Shown piece after piece: positions 39,573 through 41,239 of a stretch of 41,239 nt of DNA. The notes beneath the pieces are model-generated. The model was given only the letters and a program-made list of their open reading frames with translations. It was not told where the DNA came from and ran no database searches. Origin of the DNA: Gammaproteobacteria bacterium (GTDB lineage: Bacteria > Pseudomonadota > Gammaproteobacteria > UBA11654); the NCBI GenBank assembly GCA_018672815.1, contig JABHDX010000038.1, positions 1 to 41,239 of the forward strand, read 5' to 3'. Every line of letters begins with the position of its first letter. The stretch's first letter is position 1. The position numbers were made by a program, and so were the translations under genes.

Positions 39573-41057
39573 TTAAGTTCCGCAAAAGGTTTGAAGTACT
39601 CTTTCTGAAGGTTCTGGTGGGTTCATATAATCTGGATGAATATCTTGAAGTGTATAAGGGTGTTCTAACACAGAAGATAAGTTGAGCATGACTGAGAAAT
39701 CTCCATCAGTTACGCCTGCTTTTATTGCTCTTTCTATAAGGTGATTCCTTGGTATATAGATTGGGTTCATTTCTTTCATAGATTTAACGATATTTTTCTT
39801 CGTTTTATCCCTAGTATTAATAAGCTCCATCCACCTATTTAACCACTCTTTAATCAGTACTTCATCATCAAATAATAATTTGAAAGACGTATTATTGTTA
39901 TGCTCTAGGTAATCACTTAGAAAGTGAAAGGCTAGAGTATAATCGACCTCATTATTTTTCATTAAGGTTAGAAGATTTTTTAAGGATTCCTGGGATTTTT
40001 TATCTTTTGAGTTCAGTCCTATTTTTGAACACATGACATCTGAAATATCAGAATTTACTATTTCAGAAAAACTGTCTATGATTTTGCTGACACTTTTTTT
40101 TGCCTTGTCTTCATTATTATCAATCAATGGCACTAAACAACCAGCAAGTGAAGCAAGATTCCACTGAGCAATTTGAGGCTGGTTTCCAAATGCATATCGA
40201 CCATGTCGGTCGATAGAACTAAACACTGTTGAAGGATCATAATTGTCCATGAAGGCACAAGGTCCATAATCAATAGTTTCACCAGAGATTGAAGTATTAT
40301 CTGTATTCATAACTCCATGTATAAAACCAACTCCCATCCATTTAGCAATTAATGAAGCTTGTTTTTTTGCAAAAAGATCCAGGAAGCTAAGGTAAGTATT
40401 ATCTGATTCATTTGCTTTTGGGTAATGTCTGTTGATTGCATAATCTGCAATTATTTTAAGTTCATCACTTAATTGACGAGAGGCAAAATATTCAAAGGTT
40501 CCCACTCTTAAATGACTCCTTGCCACGCGAGTGAGAATACCTCCGGGAAGAGGCGTTTCACGATATACCTGTTCACCAGTTGCTACAGCTGAAAGCGCTC
40601 TAGTTGTAGGTATATTTAATACATGCATGGCTTCACTAATCAGGTACTCTCTGATTACAGGACCAAGAGCTGATCGACCATCTCCACCTCTTGAAAATTC
40701 CGTTTTTCCTGAACCTTTTAGCTGGATATCAAAACGATTATCATTCTTCGTGATAACTTCACCTAGAAGAATGGCGCGACCATCACCCAACTGAGGGACA
40801 AAATTCCCAAACTGATGTCCTGCGTATCTTTGTGCAATAGGAGAAGCTCCATTTGGAACAGTATTACCAGAGAATATCTCAGTGTAGAAATTATTATCTT
40901 TTTTAATATTCAAACCTAATTCTTTCCCTAGTTTCTTATTAAATACAATTAATTTAGGGTCTTTTACTGGAGAAGGGTTAATCGTTTGATAAAAGATTTC
41001 TGGAAGAGAAGCATATGTGTTATCAAAATTGACTATAGTTTTCTTTGAAATGCTCAT
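39573..41057 (-). CDS. selO: Protein adenylyltransferase SelO (YdiU/UPF0061)
   Basis: A pseudokinase-fold enzyme that transfers AMP to Ser, Thr or Tyr of proteins involved in redox balance. Signature blocks are seen in order: AQRYAGHQFGNFVPQLGDGRA near residue 79 (partial quotation), QLKGSGKTEFSRGGDGRSA near 115-133, EQVYRETPLPGGILTRVARSH near 172, and GVGFIHGVMNTDN, whose Asn and Asp bind metal. The 494-residue length is normal. One cysteine lies three residues from the C-terminus (FCGT), at the place where animal SelO has selenocysteine and bacterial ones a redox cysteine. A 29-residue frame follows it closely. Confidence 0.95.
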   Translation of the reverse strand: MSISKKTIVNFDNTYASLPEIFYQTINPSPVKDPKLIVFNKKLGKELGLNIKKDNNFYTEIFSGNTVPNGASPIAQRYAGHQFGNFVPQLGDGRAILLGEVITKNDNRFDIQLKGSGKTEFSRGGDGRSALGPVIREYLISEAMHVLNIPTTRALSAVATGEQVYRETPLPGGILTRVARSHLRVGTFEYFASRQLSDELKIIADYAINRHYPKANESDNTYLSFLDLFAKKQASLIAKWMGVGFIHGVMNTDNTSISGETIDYGPCAFMDNYDPSTVFSSIDRHGRYAFGNQPQIAQWNLASLAGCLVPLIDNNEDKAKKSVSKIIDSFSEIVNSDISDVMCSKIGLNSKDKKSQESLKNLLTLMKNNEVDYTLAFHFLSDYLEHNNNTSFKLLFDDEVLIKEWLNRWMELINTRDKTKKNIVKSMKEMNPIYIPRNHLIERAIKAGVTDGDFSVMLNLSSVLEHPYTLQDIHPDYMNPPEPSERVLQTFCGT

Positions 41058-41168
41058 TTTTTTTTAATCAATTTCTTATAATTGTTTGATGTATATTCCA
41101 ATTTAAAATTGCTTGATGGTTTATAGTAAACTAACCATTAGATAACTTTAACTCTTAGTCAACAGAAA

Positions 41169-41239
41169 ATGGACGCAATTAAAAGATTAAAAGATTTCAT
41201 ATATGTTCCAAAAGAAGATTTAAATTCTTTATTGAAGGC
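41169..41239 (+). CDS. N-terminal fragment of an unidentified protein
   Basis: A frame opens with ATG at 41169 and runs off the right edge after 23 codons (MDAIKRLKDFIYVPKED and onward). The start, rich in Lys and Leu with the pattern L-x-x-F-I-x-V-P-x-E-x-L-x-x-L-L, loosely recalls the opening helix of cyclic-nucleotide-binding (Crp/Fnr-type) proteins, but it is too short to assign. It is divergent from selO with 111 bases between. Confidence 0.4.
   Translation, partial: MDAIKRLKDFIYVPKEDLNSLLK

Noticed and set aside
1..41239. CRISPR array, prophage, integrative element or insertion sequence
   Set aside because: No regularly spaced repeats, transposase, integrase or phage genes were seen; the tRNA-Ser has no integrase or duplicated 3' end beside it.

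Overview
The window is AT-rich (about one-third GC by eye), gene-dense and ordinary in codon use. No stretch longer than about 160 bases lacks a gene, and I see no insertion sequence, prophage, integrase or CRISPR array. The recA-recX-alaS block, CysB-type regulator, MetX, SelO and tRNA-Ser(GCU) point to a gammaproteobacterium. Low GC, very short spacers, a carotenoid operon, quinoprotein dehydrogenases, and many serine hydrolases and amidohydrolases fit a streamlined marine surface-ocean lineage of the SAR86 kind. That placement is inference, not proof.

Region by region. (1) 1-1566: the tail of a membrane protein, then moeA (molybdenum cofactor synthesis) facing left. (2) 1567-10964: a rightward gene run encoding a Tat-exported type II DMSO-reductase-family molybdoenzyme (alpha, dedicated TorD/NarJ-like chaperone, four-cluster beta subunit). 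Next comes a 14-TM DHA2-type MFS transporter carrying an extra 15th membrane segment and a C-terminal cytochrome c domain, then a Spinster-like MFS transporter, a cysteine hydrolase resembling N-carbamoylsarcosine amidase, and a PuuE-like polysaccharide-deacetylase-fold hydrolase. The usual heme-b gamma subunit is absent. (3) 11041-16304: a PQQ sugar-dehydrogenase-like protein overlapping crtY-crtI-crtB, with convergent crtZ, giving a route from GGPP through beta-carotene to zeaxanthin. crtE, blh and rhodopsin genes are not in the window. (4) 16421-25439: an MDR oxidoreductase, a large PQQ dehydrogenase, an SDR, two class-C beta-lactamase-fold serine hydrolases (plus what looks like the N-terminal stub of a third), two lipoproteins (one an alpha/beta hydrolase) and a membrane-anchored amidohydrolase. 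(5) 25523-29717: sulfur assimilation, with cysK divergent from a MetX-type acyltransferase, then a CysB-like regulator and a DMT exporter. (6) 29786-33900: recA-recX-alaS. (7) 33939-38263: an SDR, then a gamma-butyrobetaine-dioxygenase-like enzyme paired with an HD-domain putative diiron oxygenase (resembling the TmpA/TmpB phosphonate pair), opposite a thioesterase and a BKACE enzyme like those of carnitine breakdown, and a GFA-fold protein. (8) 38417-41239: tRNA-Ser(GCU), an agmatinase-family ureohydrolase, a 29-residue membrane peptide abutting selO, selO, and the start of another gene.

The strongest candidates for something new are the molybdoenzyme whose electron partner may be an MFS-cytochrome c fusion, and the dioxygenase/HD-oxygenase pair beside carnitine-type cleavage genes. 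In the first, moeA supplies cofactor chemistry, the TorD-like protein would load the Tat-exported alpha subunit, beta would carry electrons, and the fused cytochrome would take them at the periplasmic face. In the second, a trimethylammonium-type compound would be hydroxylated and then split. Substrates for both are unknown.
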